Below, in pieces: positions 35,412 through 44,377 of a stretch of 64,000 nucleotides of DNA (its first letter is position 1; every line of letters begins with the position of its first letter). Location of the stretch: assembly GCF_018390515.1 (NCBI RefSeq), contig NZ_JAHBBK010000003.1:62001-126000 (forward strand). The letters run 5' to 3'. The notes below the pieces were generated by a model. That model saw only the letters and a program-made list of their open reading frames with translations. It did no database searches and had not been told where the DNA came from. The stretch comes from Mucilaginibacter sp. Bleaf8. Lineage in GTDB: Bacteria > Bacteroidota > Bacteroidia > Sphingobacteriales > Sphingobacteriaceae. Both the position numbers and the translations under genes were made by a program.

Positions 35412-36765
35412 TTCTCGTTCCTGTTATCATAATACCTGCCTTGCTGTTGCTGCGTTAATGGTCTTGCTTTTATCAGGCCACACCAATCGTGCAATGGCAC
35501 AGGTAACGGATCATCCGGGGTTTAACGTATCGCTATCTGAAGCCATTCAGTTTGCCAAAAGCCAAAATAAATCAGTTCAGGCGGTAAGGATCGAGGAAAG
35601 TGCATCTGGCGAAGACCGGAAGGACGCTTACCGGGCAGCGCTGCCAACCGTTAATGTGAGCGCGTCTTACCAGCGTTTTTCCGATCTGACCTTATTTACG
35701 GAAGGCCTGAGTCATTCCGCAACCGGTCCTCGAAAACCAACCCCAAATGCTGCTGCCCTGGGCGTCGATGCCTTATTCAATATTTACAGTGGCGGACGTC
35801 AGCGGGCTTTCCAAAAAGAACAGACCTCAAGGCTGGATCTGGCTAAAGTAAATGCCGAGGATCAATCAGGCAATATCGCCCTGCAGACTGCCGGTCAGTA
35901 TCTCGATCTGGTTCGGCTGGCCGATCTTAAAAAATATATTCTGGATCAGTTAAAAAGGGCGCAAACCCGTTTGAAGAATATCAACACCCTTTATAAAAAC
36001 CAAAAAGTTACCAAAAGCGATGTGTTGCGTGCGGAGGTGATGCTTTCTAACGTGGAACTTTCTTTAGCGCAAACCGAAAACGATATCAGTATTGCGAATC
36101 AAAGGCTGGATGTACTGATGAATGTGCCGGACAGCGTACGTCTGAATCCTACCGATTCCGCCGCCATGCCAAAGCCAGGGCCTGATTCCCTTCTCCAACT
36201 GATTGAACGGGCAGGCATATCTTCTTTCAGCATCCGTAATGCCGCGGAAAATGTGGAAATACAGCGTGCGCGGGTCAATGGCATCCAAAGCGCCAACATG
36301 CCATCTCTGGCTTTTTATACGGCGTACGGTTTAAACTACCCAAATTACCTGTTTTTCCCCTCCGTAAACCAAGCGTACGCAGTTGGTTTTGTAGGCCTGA
36401 AAGCGCAATACAGCATCTCCTCTCTATACCAAAATAAAAGCAAAGTAGCTGCCGGTAAATTGCGGGTGAAAGAATTAGAACTGCAACAGCAGGCCATCAG
36501 TGATAATATCGTTACTGATGTTAAATCTTACTACATCAAATACATAGAGGCGCTGAACCGTATTTCGGTTAATCAGCGCTCCGTGGAACAATCGCAGGTC
36601 AATTACCGCATCGTCACCACCAAATATTTCAACCAACTGGCTTTGCTCACAGATCTGCTGGATGCCGACAATCTGCTTCAGGAATCGAGGTTCAACCTGA
36701 TCAAAGCCCAAACGGACGCACTCACCATTTACTATCACCTCTTATACACCAGCGGCAATTTGTAA
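35404..36765 (+). CDS. TolC-family outer-membrane efflux channel
   Basis: A 453-residue TolC-like protein with a signal peptide (CLAVAALMVLLLSGHTNRAMA) and two long coiled-coil hairpins, including LRAEVMLSNVELSLAQTEND and LLDADNLLQESRFNLIKAQTD. It would form the outer-membrane exit duct for the MFS/HlyD pump encoded next. Confidence 0.92.
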   Translation: MCNSRSCYHNTCLAVAALMVLLLSGHTNRAMAQVTDHPGFNVSLSEAIQFAKSQNKSVQAVRIEESASGEDRKDAYRAALPTVNVSASYQRFSDLTLFTEGLSHSATGPRKPTPNAAALGVDALFNIYSGGRQRAFQKEQTSRLDLAKVNAEDQSGNIALQTAGQYLDLVRLADLKKYILDQLKRAQTRLKNINTLYKNQKVTKSDVLRAEVMLSNVELSLAQTENDISIANQRLDVLMNVPDSVRLNPTDSAAMPKPGPDSLLQLIERAGISSFSIRNAAENVEIQRARVNGIQSANMPSLAFYTAYGLNYPNYLFFPSVNQAYAVGFVGLKAQYSISSLYQNKSKVAAGKLRVKELELQQQAISDNIVTDVKSYYIKYIEALNRISVNQRSVEQSQVNYRIVTTKYFNQLALLTDLLDADNLLQESRFNLIKAQTDALTIYYHLLYTSGNL

Positions 36766-36778
36766 AAACGCCTTTGAC

Positions 36779-37824
36779 ATGAAAAAAGAAAATCAAAAAA
36801 TTCATCCCGGAAATATCGTGATCACGATCATTGCTATTATTGTTGTTCTTACCGGCATATTTTACTTTGTTCAGTACTGGGGTTTTAGCCAGCATTACGA
36901 GGAGACTAATGATGCCCAGGTGGATTCTTATATCAATCCTGTTTCTGCACGGGCAGGTGGCTACATTGAACAGGTTAAGTTCGAGGAGCATCAACTGGTT
37001 AAACGCGGAGATACCCTGGTTATTTTGGATAACAGGGAATACAAAGCGCAACTCGAAGCAGCGGAAGCAGCCATGGAAGATGCACAAGCCCAGCTTACCG
37101 TGCTGTCAGCAGGAATTCATTCATCCCAGTTAGGCACTGATGTCAATAAGGATCAGATTAAAGGCGCTCAGGCCAGGTATATCCAGCAGCAGCAGGATAT
37201 CAGGCGTTATAAAAATCTCGTCAAAGAAGAAGCCGCCACGGGTTCCGATCTGGAACAGGTACAGGCACGTTACGATGTGGCAGCGAGTGACTACAGCGCC
37301 GCGCAAAACAGTTTAAAAACAAATCAGGCGCGCGTGGGGGAGTTAAAAACACATTTCGCCCTGCTGAAAGCGGATATCAAACGCAAACAAGCCGCTTTGG
37401 AACTTGCCAGGCTAAATTTGTCTTATACGGTCATCAGGGCACCTTACTCCGGGCGATTAGGCCGGAAAAATATACTGGAAGGACAGCAGATACAACCTGG
37501 CCAGCCTTTGGTCAGCATCATTAATGAAAATCAAAAGTGGATCACGGCAAACTTTAAAGAAACGCAGGTAGAGGGTATGTATGTCGGCCAGCCCGTCGAA
37601 ATCAGGGTTGATGCTATCAGTGGAAAGGTATTTAAAGGCAGGATCGAAGCGATAGCCGGCTAGACCGGTTCCCGGTTTTCCCTTTTACCCGCGGATAATT
37701 CTACCGGCAACTTTGTCAAGATCATTCAACGGGTTCCCGTAAAAATTGTCTTTGATGCTAAGGACACCAATCAGTTCATACCCGGAATGAATGTGACCGT
37801 ATCTGTTAAAAAGAAAGCGTCATG
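36779..37824 (+). pseudogene. HlyD/EmrA membrane-fusion protein gene with in-frame amber stop
   Basis: The frame encodes an N-terminal membrane segment (IVITIIAIIVVLTGIFYFV), the lipoyl half motif NDAQVDSYINPVSARAGG, a coiled coil and the second lipoyl half LNLSYTVIRAPYSGRLGR. At 37661-37663 a TAG follows RIEAIAG, and the same frame continues with TGSRFSLLPADNSTGNFVKI and IPGMNVTVSVKKKA up to a TGA that overlaps the next gene's ATG as ATGA. The continuation matches the conserved C-terminus of EmrA-type proteins. So the full gene is 348 codons with one nonsense codon; the product would lack its last beta domain. A sequencing error is the main alternative. Confidence 0.88.
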
Positions 37825-39426
37825 AGCAAGCCTGTCTATTTTAAGGATTGGATCAATGACTGGCAATGGGGCGTTCGAATCGCCTTGTTCCTCATCCTGC
37901 TCGTGTCGCTGATGCAGTTCGGTATGTTTTCACTAACCCAAAATTACATGGTCGCCTACCTCGGGGCACAGCCTGAAGATATTTCGTTTGCGCTGTTATT
38001 GTGCTATGCCGGTATTATCTCGATACTGCCTGTTCAGTTTAGATTTCTGAAATATTTTGAAATAAGAAGCTACCTGATCACCAATATTGTGCTGGCTGTA
38101 TTGCTGAACTGCTTATGCCTGAACTGCCAGGACATTCATATCTTTTTCATTCTCCGGTTTTTACAAGGCATCTTAGTCGGCAATACTGCTGCCTGTGCGC
38201 TTATTCTCATATTCACCCGACTAGAAAGCGAACGTGCGCAAGCCATAGGTTCGGCAGTCTTTTATGGTACTATCCTGGCCAATACCGTATTGATAGGATT
38301 GGTAGCAGCAGTTGTGGTGGTTTCGGCAGATTGGAAAGTTACCTACTATTATCTAATCGGCTTTCAAATATTCACGCTCCTGATCTGTTTGCTGGCGCTA
38401 CGGCGAAAATCGGGTCATAAACCCTATCCTTTGTACCAGATCGACTGGGCCGGATTTGCGATATTTTCGTGCGCTGCTGTAGCCTTTGTCTATACCATCG
38501 TCTACGGTTCAAAATACTATTGGTTAGCAGACCCGCGAATCTGCAGGAGTACGATACTGACGGTTTGTGGCGTAGTACTCTTTTTTTACAGGCAGTCGAT
38601 CATCAAAAGACCATTGATCCATATCAAAGCCTTTACCTACCCCAATTTTTTGATCGGGTTATGCCTGCTGGCCATCTATTACGGCAGCAAAGACAGCATT
38701 AACCTGGTTTACAATTATGCCGGAGGAGTGCTCAAATGGAGCACCTTACAGGTCCTGACTTTAGGCTTGTGTAATGTAGCTGCGATAGTAGTCTCACTTG
38801 TCGTGTCAACCCAGCTCACCCTGGGCAAACGCCATTCCACCAAGGGCTTTTTAGTAACCGGTTTCCTGCTGATGGTTGGTTATAATCTCTGGATGTGTTT
38901 TGTGATGACACCTGATCTGTCTTTTGCAGACCTGCTCTTTCCTGTCATATTACAGGGAACAGCATCGGGATTTTTGTTTGTGCCCATCATCATTTTCACG
39001 GTTTCCTCATTACCTCCGGAAACTGGTACTACTGGTCTTGTAGTGGCAGCCTATGCCCGGTTCACGGCATCTTCTAACTCAGTTGCCGGATATTATAATC
39101 TCCAGTTATATTTCAATCAGCATTTTAAGGAAGGCTTTTTAGGGTACCTGACCGCAGATAATATAATTACTGCCGACAAGATCAGGGAATTTAAAGCCTT
39201 ATATACCGCTAAAGGATTTTCAGCAGATCAGGCATCGGCCCTGGCTAATGCAGCGCTTGGTCAAAGTGTTACCCAGCAAACACAGCTACTCACTAACCGG
39301 GCGGTATTCCTGACCATTGCCATACTGCTTTTTAGCGTGGCCATGCTCATCCTGATGATACCGGCAATCAACAAGACTTTTTTACACTGGAACCGGCGCA
39401 TGGTGGTGCCGACAGGAAACCTTTAG
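37822..39426 (+). CDS. MFS drug transporter, DHA2/EmrB-like
   Basis: A 534-residue protein with about 14 hydrophobic segments; RFLQGILVGNTAACALILIF is the helix-4 motif region. With the HlyD and TolC genes it would form a three-part drug exporter. Its start overlaps the end of the full-length HlyD frame by 4 bases. Two long charged loops near the C-terminus are usual for this group in Bacteroidetes. Confidence 0.88.
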   Translation: MSKPVYFKDWINDWQWGVRIALFLILLVSLMQFGMFSLTQNYMVAYLGAQPEDISFALLLCYAGIISILPVQFRFLKYFEIRSYLITNIVLAVLLNCLCLNCQDIHIFFILRFLQGILVGNTAACALILIFTRLESERAQAIGSAVFYGTILANTVLIGLVAAVVVVSADWKVTYYYLIGFQIFTLLICLLALRRKSGHKPYPLYQIDWAGFAIFSCAAVAFVYTIVYGSKYYWLADPRICRSTILTVCGVVLFFYRQSIIKRPLIHIKAFTYPNFLIGLCLLAIYYGSKDSINLVYNYAGGVLKWSTLQVLTLGLCNVAAIVVSLVVSTQLTLGKRHSTKGFLVTGFLLMVGYNLWMCFVMTPDLSFADLLFPVILQGTASGFLFVPIIIFTVSSLPPETGTTGLVVAAYARFTASSNSVAGYYNLQLYFNQHFKEGFLGYLTADNIITADKIREFKALYTAKGFSADQASALANAALGQSVTQQTQLLTNRAVFLTIAILLFSVAMLILMIPAINKTFLHWNRRMVVPTGNL

Positions 39427-39489
39427 CGTATTTAAAAAATATTACAGCAATATCAATTAATCACATTATTCAAATTTAATTTAATCAAT

Positions 39490-40602
39490 ATGGAAATCAC
39501 AGCAGCTGTTGTAAAAGCACAAGGCAGCGAATTTGAACTGGCAAAAGTAATTTTAGATCAACCCAAGTCCGATGAGGTATTGGTCAGGATCGTCGCAACC
39601 GGTATTTGCCATACCGATATGGTGGCGCGCGATTTTGTGATGGGCTCACCCAATTTTCCGGTGATCCTGGGTCATGAAGGATCAGGTGTAATCGAAAGCA
39701 TTGGTGAAGATGTTCATCACCTGAACGTTGGCGACCATGTGGTACTGACCTATGGCTATTGCGGAGAGTGCGAGATCTGCCGCTCAGGTACGCCTGCTTA
39801 TTGCTACGAGTTTTTTCCACGGAACTTCTCGGGAGCACGGGTAGACGGCACGCATAACCACCATTACCCTGATGGCAAGGTGATCAATGATAATTTCTTT
39901 TCACAATCCTCCTTTGCGACTTATGCTGTTGCCCATAAGAACAACGTAATTGCGGTACCTAAAGATGCCCCGTTGGAAATATTGGGCCCTCTGGGCTGCG
40001 GTATCCAGACAGGTGCAGGAGCTGTAATCAATTCGTTGAAAGTTAAAGTAGGCAGCACTATTGTCATTACCGGTACCGGCGCTGTCGGCTTAGCCGCATT
40101 AATGGCAGCAAAGGCTTCTTCAGCCACTGTAATCATTGCCGTTGACATCAACGAAGAGCGCCTGAACTTCTCTAAAGAACTGGGTGCAACGCATACCATC
40201 AACAGTTTGACCGAAGATGTGCAAAAACGCATCCGGGAGATCTTACCGAATGGCGTACAATATGGTATCGATACCACCGGCAGAAACGAAGTGATCAACA
40301 ATGTATTGGCAAGCCTGGCACCGGTAGGTGAGATGGTTTGCATAGGCGTGGCCCGTAAACCATTAGAGCTTGAAACGAATATCTTTTTGACCAAAGGATA
40401 TAAGATCAGGTGGATCAACCAGGGGGACAGCGTTCCGCAGGAATTCATTCCTAAACTGATCCACATGTATCAGTTAGGCCAGTTTCCTTTTGACAAACTG
40501 ATCAAAAAATACGCGTTTCAGGATATTAATGAAGCTGTTGAAGATTCGGAAAAAGGGAAGACGATCAAATCAGTATTATTGATCGGCGAATACAAACAAT
40601 AG
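39490..40602 (+). CDS. Zinc-dependent alcohol dehydrogenase, aryl-alcohol type
   Basis: A 370-residue MDR enzyme with both zinc sites: catalytic GICHTDMV and GHEGSGVIE, structural Cys in YGYCGECEICRSGTPAYC. The cofactor motif is ITGTGAVGLAALMAAK, with VDINEERL indicating NAD. Sequence style resembles benzyl/aryl-alcohol dehydrogenases (AreB/XylB). It is followed by a long palindrome. Confidence 0.92.
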   Translation: MEITAAVVKAQGSEFELAKVILDQPKSDEVLVRIVATGICHTDMVARDFVMGSPNFPVILGHEGSGVIESIGEDVHHLNVGDHVVLTYGYCGECEICRSGTPAYCYEFFPRNFSGARVDGTHNHHYPDGKVINDNFFSQSSFATYAVAHKNNVIAVPKDAPLEILGPLGCGIQTGAGAVINSLKVKVGSTIVITGTGAVGLAALMAAKASSATVIIAVDINEERLNFSKELGATHTINSLTEDVQKRIREILPNGVQYGIDTTGRNEVINNVLASLAPVGEMVCIGVARKPLELETNIFLTKGYKIRWINQGDSVPQEFIPKLIHMYQLGQFPFDKLIKKYAFQDINEAVEDSEKGKTIKSVLLIGEYKQ

Positions 40603-40615
40603 GCTCATTAACCGT

Positions 40616-40650
40616 TACTTACATACCCGGTGTCACCGGGTATGTAAGTA
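40616..40650. repeat. 35-base near-perfect palindrome
   Basis: Two 17-base arms, TACTTACATACCCGGTG and its exact complement, flank a single T. It lies 14 bases after the alcohol-dehydrogenase stop and 19 before the FMN-reductase start. No T-tract follows, so it is either a strong transcript hairpin or a symmetrical protein site. Confidence 0.85.
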
Positions 40651-40669
40651 TAATTTAAAAATAGAAATC

Positions 40670-41233
40670 ATGAGTAAAATAATAGGTATCCTCGCAGGGA
40701 GTCTGCGCAAAGAGTCTTTTTCAAAAAAATTAGCGAAGGCCGTGCTTGGTATGGCACCAGAAGGCTATGCGTTTAAAATCATTTCATTAGCCGACCTTCC
40801 GATCTATAATCAGGATTTCGATGACCACAATGACATTCCCCAGGCCATCACGGATTTCAGGAACGAGATGGAGACCGTTGACGGCGTTATTTTCATTACA
40901 CCTGAATATAACAGGTCAGTGCCGGCCGTTTTGAAAAATGCTCTGGATGTAGGCTCAAGGCCGTATGGCAAAAGTGTATGGGATGCAAAGCCGGCAGCGG
41001 TATTCAGCAATTCACCTGGGAATCTTTCTGCTTTTGGCGCCAATCACCATTTAAGGCAAAGCCTGGTGTTTTTAAACGTTCCGACCATGCAACAGCCGGA
41101 AGTTTACCTTCCGAACGTTAGTGAGTTGTTTGATGAAAACGGGGTTTTGAAGGAAGGAAGTACGAAGGACTTTTTGCAGAAAGCAGTGAATGCTTATATC
41201 ATTTGGTTCTCGAAAAATACTGAAAAGATTTAG
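40670..41233 (+). CDS. NAD(P)H-dependent FMN reductase
   Basis: A 187-residue flavodoxin-like protein: IIGILAGSLRKESFSKKLAK (phosphate-binding loop) and FITPEYNRSVPAVLKNALD. It is of the ChrR/azoreductase-like group that reduces quinones, chromate or azo compounds. It fits the redox-detoxification theme of the block. Confidence 0.92.
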   Translation: MSKIIGILAGSLRKESFSKKLAKAVLGMAPEGYAFKIISLADLPIYNQDFDDHNDIPQAITDFRNEMETVDGVIFITPEYNRSVPAVLKNALDVGSRPYGKSVWDAKPAAVFSNSPGNLSAFGANHHLRQSLVFLNVPTMQQPEVYLPNVSELFDENGVLKEGSTKDFLQKAVNAYIIWFSKNTEKI

Positions 41234-41312
41234 TACCAGGTTATTTATAAATCAATCCCTGCGTAATTAACTCACGGTTATTGCAATGAAAGCAGCTCAC
41301 TGCATAGCTTAT

Positions 41313-41891
41313 TTAGTGAAGGAGTTGCTTTCTGATTCTGCTTAAGCTTTCCGGGGTAATTCCTAAGTACGAGGCAATGTAAATTAATGGTATACGGGCC
41401 GCGATTTGTGGAAAATCGCTGACCAAGAGCCGGTAACGTTCCTCTGCATTTTGGCTGACCGTGGAACTAAGGCGTTGCTGAAGGCTCACATACGCGCGCT
41501 GGAACAACTGTCGAAAATATCTTTCCAGCGCGGGTACTTGTACATAAAGGAGCTCAAGTTCATGGTGCGGCAAAAGTAATATCTCGCTATCTTCAATAGC
41601 TTCAATACTGACATTTCCATGCGCCTGCGTAATGAAGCTGGAAAGATCTCCTATCCAATGATCTTCAAGACCAAGCTGAATAATATGTTCCACTCCATCT
41701 TTATCGACCGTAAAGGACCGGAGTGCACCCTTTTCGATAAAATAAATGTACCGGCTTATATCGCCCTCGGTCAGTAAACTTCTTCGTTTTTTAACAAATC
41801 TTTTAGCCAATACTTTTTCGATCAGTTCAAAATCAGTATCCGTTATCCGGGCATATTTGTTAAAATTGTCGAAAAGGAGCGTAGAGAGCAT
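41313..41891 (-). CDS. Crp/Fnr-family transcriptional regulator
   Basis: A 192-residue protein: KRRSLLTEGDISRYIYFIEKG, FTVDKDGVEHIIQLGLED and the C-terminal IYIASYLGITPESLSRIRKQ. It ends convergent with the FMN reductase. The esterase gene lies 21 bases upstream on the same strand. Confidence 0.88.
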   Translation of the reverse strand: MLSTLLFDNFNKYARITDTDFELIEKVLAKRFVKKRRSLLTEGDISRYIYFIEKGALRSFTVDKDGVEHIIQLGLEDHWIGDLSSFITQAHGNVSIEAIEDSEILLLPHHELELLYVQVPALERYFRQLFQRAYVSLQQRLSSTVSQNAEERYRLLVSDFPQIAARIPLIYIASYLGITPESLSRIRKQLLH

Positions 41892-41912
41892 AGTGATGAA
41901 TTACACCGCAAT

Positions 41913-42593
41913 TTATAGACTTTTGGCTGATATCCAATCAACCAGGTCAGCCAGCTCTTTTTCACCTACAGTGTGCACCATATCGTATTCTTTGTAGGTA
42001 ATATTATCGGTCAGCGGCTGTAAGTAAGCAAGCGCATCATGAGCATAGGTTAATGGAAGAACAGGGTCCTGTTTCCCGTGGGCAATAAAGATCGGTAAGC
42101 TCTGCAATTCTTCTTTTGATTTGATCAATGGCTTCACCTCGGGTAATAACCTGCTGCTTAAGATAAATATACCTGCTAATTTCTTAGGAAAAGTAAGGCC
42201 TACACTATAGGACATGATACCGCCCTGGCTGAAACCTCCCAAAAATACTTTATGGGAATCGAGGTCATATTTATCAATTAACTGGCTGATGAAGGCATTG
42301 ATCACCAACCGGCTTTTTTCAGCTTGTTCAGCGTTAACTACCCGCACTCCGTTACTGAAGCCTAATTCAAACCAGGTATATTTTCCGGGCGAGATCGTGT
42401 ATGGCGCTCTGGCCGAAACAATAACAAAACCAGTTGGAAATTTAATGGCCAATCTGAAAAGGTCTTCTTCATTACTTCCAATACCATGCAACAGCAGAAT
42501 CAAACCCGGCTTTCTTTCTGAAGTAACGGGTTGATGTACTTTATATACGAGCATCAGCTCTTCACCCTTGAGGGCATTTGTTTTATGTTCCAT
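41913..42593 (-). CDS. Phospholipase/carboxylesterase-type alpha/beta hydrolase
   Basis: A 226-residue small serine esterase: LLHGIGSNEEDLFRLA, FLGGFSQGGIMSY with the nucleophile Ser, AHGKQDPVLP with the Asp, and MVHTVGE with the His. It has no signal peptide. It forms a run with the DOPA-dioxygenase-like gene upstream and the Crp/Fnr gene downstream. Confidence 0.9.
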   Translation of the reverse strand: MEHKTNALKGEELMLVYKVHQPVTSERKPGLILLLHGIGSNEEDLFRLAIKFPTGFVIVSARAPYTISPGKYTWFELGFSNGVRVVNAEQAEKSRLVINAFISQLIDKYDLDSHKVFLGGFSQGGIMSYSVGLTFPKKLAGIFILSSRLLPEVKPLIKSKEELQSLPIFIAHGKQDPVLPLTYAHDALAYLQPLTDNITYKEYDMVHTVGEKELADLVDWISAKSL

Positions 42594-42613
42594 TATGTAA
42601 TTTTCTAAATAAG

Positions 42614-43438
42614 TTATCCGGCCTGAAAGCAGCGCATACTTAAACTGCCGAACTGGTAGCCTTCATAAATGTGTTTAATCTCTTCGTTCCTGCTGATCAG
42701 GCCCAGCGCATACATCAGCGGCAGGTAATGGTCATTGGTCGGAATAGACAGGCGTGCAGCCGATCCAGCTTTTTCATAATTGATCAAAGATTCGAAATTG
42801 CGGTTCTCCAACTGATCCTTAACGAACTGGTCGAACTCTACATTCCAATCGTATGGTTTGGCATCGATATCCCGCCAGTCGATCATGCGTAGGTTATGCA
42901 CGATGTTTCCGCTGCATAGGATCAATACGCCTTTACGGCGCAGTTCTTTCAGTTGTTCGCCTAATTGATAATGGAAGGCCGCCGGTCTGGAATAGTTCAT
43001 GCTCATTTCAAAAACCGGCACATCGGCATCCGGCCAGATAAACTTCAATACGGTCCAGGCTCCATGGTCAAGACCCATGTCGTGGTCTTCTATGACATCG
43101 GTAACGGAAACCATTGATTTTAATTCACGTGCCAGTTCCGGATGGCCCTTTGGTTCATATTTCACTTCAAACAGTTCCCTGTCGAAACCGCCAAAGTCAT
43201 AGATTGTACGCGGAAAGGGGTTTACGCTGACATAGGTGCCGATCGTTTCCCAGTGTGCTGAGATCACCAATACTGCGCTCGGCTTATCGATAGTTTTGCC
43301 CAGCTTGGTCAGCATTTGCGTAAAATCGTTATGCCACAAAGCATTCATGGGGTGGCCGTGTCCAATAAACAGCATCGGCATCGTTTTTTCCCTAAGCGGA
43401 AAATTTCCGGCGATGTTCGCCAGTTCCTGCAGTTTCAT
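42614..43438 (-). CDS. ygiD: 4,5-DOPA-extradiol-dioxygenase-like protein (YgiD)
   Basis: A 274-residue LigB-superfamily protein: PMLFIGHGHPMNALWHNDF, VLVISAHWETIG, DHGAWTVLKFIWPDADVPV and LCSGNIVHNLR supply the His metal ligands. YgiD-type enzymes open the ring of catechols such as DOPA. The ATG at 43438 is chosen; an upstream ATG at 43465 lies inside a hairpin. Confidence 0.9.
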   Translation of the reverse strand: MKLQELANIAGNFPLREKTMPMLFIGHGHPMNALWHNDFTQMLTKLGKTIDKPSAVLVISAHWETIGTYVSVNPFPRTIYDFGGFDRELFEVKYEPKGHPELARELKSMVSVTDVIEDHDMGLDHGAWTVLKFIWPDADVPVFEMSMNYSRPAAFHYQLGEQLKELRRKGVLILCSGNIVHNLRMIDWRDIDAKPYDWNVEFDQFVKDQLENRNFESLINYEKAGSAARLSIPTNDHYLPLMYALGLISRNEEIKHIYEGYQFGSLSMRCFQAG

Positions 43439-43452
43439 TTTTGATCCTTTCA

Positions 43453-43479
43453 GCAGGCATACCATTGAAGTATGCCTGC
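43453..43479. promoter_or_regulatory. Hairpin between ester-cyclase gene and ygiD
   Basis: Arms GCAGGCATAC and GTATGCCTGC with a 7-base loop. The T-tract is on the plus-strand side, opposite to the direction of the flanking genes, so for the minus-strand transcript this is a hairpin without U-tail, perhaps controlling ygiD. Confidence 0.5.
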
Positions 43480-43492
43480 GTTTTTTATTGAT

Positions 43493-44056
43493 TTATTTAC
43501 CTAAACCGATTTGGTCCATAAAGGTCTTATTATCCCAGAATAAGTGTTCTTCGATCATCACACCATCTTTCCAGATACCAATAGTCGCCATTGGAAAATC
43601 GAATTTTTTACCGGTTGGCTGGATGAACTTGCCATTACCAATAGGCATCGGTTTGGTGAAAGTACCCTGAAACACACCGGTTACGGCTGTAAAATTACCT
43701 GATCCGAAACGGATAGGGTGCTGTTTGATTCGGGTATCAGGCGCATATATAAATAAGGCCTTCATGTCTTCAATATGTTTGGCCAGACCTACGGTAATGT
43801 GACCATCCGGCCAGTATACTTTAATGTCCTTACCATGGCTCTCATGAAAACGTGCCCATTGCTGGCCGCTAAATACCGTAAAATCTAAGGTGTCAAAAGT
43901 TTTCAGGTGTTTTTGTACCAACGCATCGGCTGCTGTCAGCTGTTTAAGCTGCTGCTGCATTTTAGCGATTTCTTGTTTGGTTTGTGCTTTTACAGATAAA
44001 GTGCCTGTACCAATCATGACCAAGAGTACGATGGTCAATTTTGTGAAGTTTTTCAT
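43493..44056 (-). CDS. Exported SnoaL-like/ester-cyclase-family protein
   Basis: A 187-residue protein with a signal peptide (LTIVLLVMIGTGTLSVKAQ) followed by a SnoaL-like cone-fold domain: WARFHESHGKDIKVYWPDG, GVFQGTFTKPMPIGNGKFI and MIEEHLFWDN. These proteins bind or cyclise small molecules; the exported form has no known function. Confidence 0.82.
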   Translation of the reverse strand: MKNFTKLTIVLLVMIGTGTLSVKAQTKQEIAKMQQQLKQLTAADALVQKHLKTFDTLDFTVFSGQQWARFHESHGKDIKVYWPDGHITVGLAKHIEDMKALFIYAPDTRIKQHPIRFGSGNFTAVTGVFQGTFTKPMPIGNGKFIQPTGKKFDFPMATIGIWKDGVMIEEHLFWDNKTFMDQIGLGK

Positions 44057-44062
44057 TTTTTT

Positions 44063-44112
44063 AAGTGTTTATTAACACCACAAAGTTGCCGTTTGATGAA
44101 TAATAAACACTT
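44063..44112. promoter_or_regulatory. 12-bp inverted repeat upstream of the exported SnoaL-like gene
   Basis: Arms AAGTGTTTATTA and TAATAAACACTT are separated by 26 bases, just in front of the gene's start. A second small palindrome (CTTAAC, 4 bases, GTTAAG) lies at 44133-44148. Both are candidate operator sites. Confidence 0.45.
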
Positions 44113-44171
44113 GACGTGGGGTAAGAAATAGACTTAACCTTTGTTAAGATGATCACACATTTACTTTAGAT

Positions 44172-44340
44172 TTAATTTTTATGGAAAGCTATATACCATT
44201 CGCAATCCATTGCGGTAATACTACCGCTTGACATTTTTTTAATGAACTCCATTGGTTTCATGCCGGTATAACGTCAACATACGCTGCTGAATGCGGAAAA
44301 GCTTCCCTGTGATACACTTCTTTCACAGTATTTACTGCTT
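44172..44340 (-). pseudogene. Degenerate AraC-family C-terminal remnant
   Basis: A minus-strand frame reads SVSQGSFSAFSSVC, a stop, then RYTGMKPMEFIKKM, the same pattern as the second helix-turn-helix end of AraC proteins (QxSFSxxFxRYTGMxPxEF). It holds an internal TGA and has no N-terminal part, so it is at best a decayed piece. It fills most of the gap between the SnoaL-like gene and the P-ATPase. Confidence 0.35.
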
Positions 44341-44377
44341 TTCTTATACCATTTACGGTTACGGAGGTTGTAGACCA

